A model generated the notes under the pieces. It had not been told where the DNA came from, did not search any database, and was given only the letters and a program-made list of their open reading frames with translations. From Glandiceps talaboti (Eukaryota > Hemichordata > Enteropneusta > Spengelidae): a stretch of 64,000 bases of DNA. The stretch spans positions 22,477,592-22,541,591 of the forward strand of contig NC_135554.1 of the NCBI RefSeq assembly GCF_964340395.1, in the 5' to 3' direction. The translations under genes and the position numbers were made by a program. Of this stretch, positions 62,895-64,000 are shown in pieces; position 1 is the first letter of the stretch, and every line of letters starts with the position of its first letter.

Positions 62895-63235
62895 GTTTAA
62901 GGAAAATACTTGTGACCTAAAGGTTTTGTCATTACTCTGATTACACATATATTCCTTGGAATTATTCCCCAAAATTTTTCTTCATTCAGCCAAGAAAAAT
63001 ATGAGTGACCCAAGTGGCCTTAGGTCAACCCTTAGGTCACACAGTATTTTACAACTGAACGAAGAAAAATATTAGATAACAAAATTATACCAGTGCCAGT
63101 AATACAAAAGAAAAACATGGCAAAGTAATGGCAATTTTGAATATTTTGACTCATATTTCAAACACAGCAGAACCAGTGATGTAGATATGCATTGTCATGA
63201 CATAGAATGACCAGAGTATATATTCCATATTTTAA
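62895..63235. mobile_element. Foldback element, copy 2, in the PRKCSH intron
   Basis: Reverse-oriented relative of the 28331 element: GAAGAAAAATATTAGATAAC, ACTCATATTTCAAACACAGC, plus the hairpin half around GGAAAATACTTGTGACCTAA. It starts only about 40 bp upstream of the acceptor of the acidic-linker exon. Confidence 0.7.
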
Positions 63236-64000
63236 AAAAGTTCAACTTGGTTCAAGCATGGTATAATGGGCACAATATCTAATTGTAGTATGATCTGTTC
63301 TGAAATATATTATAGCTATGTGTCGTAGATAGTTATTGTGACATCATCACATGGCAATATCTACCCATTCCACAACAATAGCAATGTACATCAAATAAAA
63401 CAGCTGCAAGCATTTACATGAGAACTGACTGTATGATGTTGGCATGATACTGTATGCTAACACACAACTAATGCATGGTAGCATCATTCAATGACACTTG
63501 CACAATAATATGTTTGAGAATTCTTCAAAGGTGAAAAGTCGGTAAAATCTACCCAAAATCAACATTTGCTTTTAACAAGGGTTATCTATAACTATTAAAT
63601 GTTAGGGTTGAATGGATACTATTTACTAAACTGCAAAATTGATCACTTTCAAAACTGTTTCCATGAATTTTGAAGTTTACAAGGAGTTTTCACTTTTAAC
63701 ATGTTACAAAGAGTATTTGCAGTACATCTCACAACCTGGATGGCAATTAACAATGAAAATTCATCTATCAGGCAATGGAAACCTCCAATAATTTATGACT
63801 GAGTGTTTGTAAACTTCACTATTTAGGAGTTTCAATGGATAGATTTACGTTTTTCTTTACGTTTAAGATTCCAGGACTTTCTGGGTGGATATGAACTCCA
63901 TACATGCAAGTTTAAAAATTGACAGAAATTCCCCCTGCCCTTTCTATCTATGTAAATGGGGTCCCACACCTGTTAAAGAGGAACACAGGTGATGCTGATT
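63236..64000 (-). other. PRKCSH: Inferred PRKCSH intron at window edge
   Basis: No exon recognised. A weak acceptor-like TTTAACAG near 63974 leads into no PRKCSH-like sequence. Confidence 0.5.

Overview
This is a window of animal nuclear DNA, almost certainly from a marine invertebrate. It is AT-rich and intron-bearing, packed with microsatellites and short palindromic transposons, and has very little coding sequence. The octamer TACATGTA is conspicuously common. The two recognisable genes are ordinary metazoan genes and do not fix the phylum; a hemichordate, cephalochordate or mollusc would all fit.

Genes. Both lie on the minus strand. At the right edge (58.7-62.9 kb) are the last five coding exons of the glucosidase II beta subunit (PRKCSH type). 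They hold an acidic linker, a six-cysteine MRH lectin domain and a C-terminal KHDEL ER-retrieval signal; all splice phases agree across the five exons, giving 231 residues. The 5' exons lie beyond 64 kb. About 9 kb further left, 49623-49920 is the first coding exon of a NIM1-like Ser/Thr kinase (NIM1K), ending just after the glycine-rich loop at a phase-1 donor. A possible 5'UTR acceptor (50269) and non-coding first exon (donor at 51638) lie upstream. I could not find the rest of the kinase in the remaining 49.6 kb, so that stretch is probably one very long intron, perhaps with exons too short for me to see.

The rest is non-coding. Left part (0-49 kb): AT-rich DNA with microsatellites, minisatellites (36, 35, 79, about 60 and 62, and about 125 bp units) and several families of short non-autonomous DNA elements, some present in two or three copies. 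Around 53.2-54.2 kb is a (TA)n-rich cluster that includes a perfect 151-bp palindrome. Its repeat unit carries a hammerhead-ribozyme-like core in three copies, with a compensatory stem I change between copies; this is the most interesting signal in the window. At 55.06-56.06 kb is a 1-kb compound satellite. Foldback elements crowd 56.6-60.6 kb and the PRKCSH introns.

The two genes are not obviously linked in function (ER glycoprotein processing and a cytosolic kinase). I found no rRNA or tRNA gene, CRISPR array, prokaryotic feature or intact transposase or reverse transcriptase.
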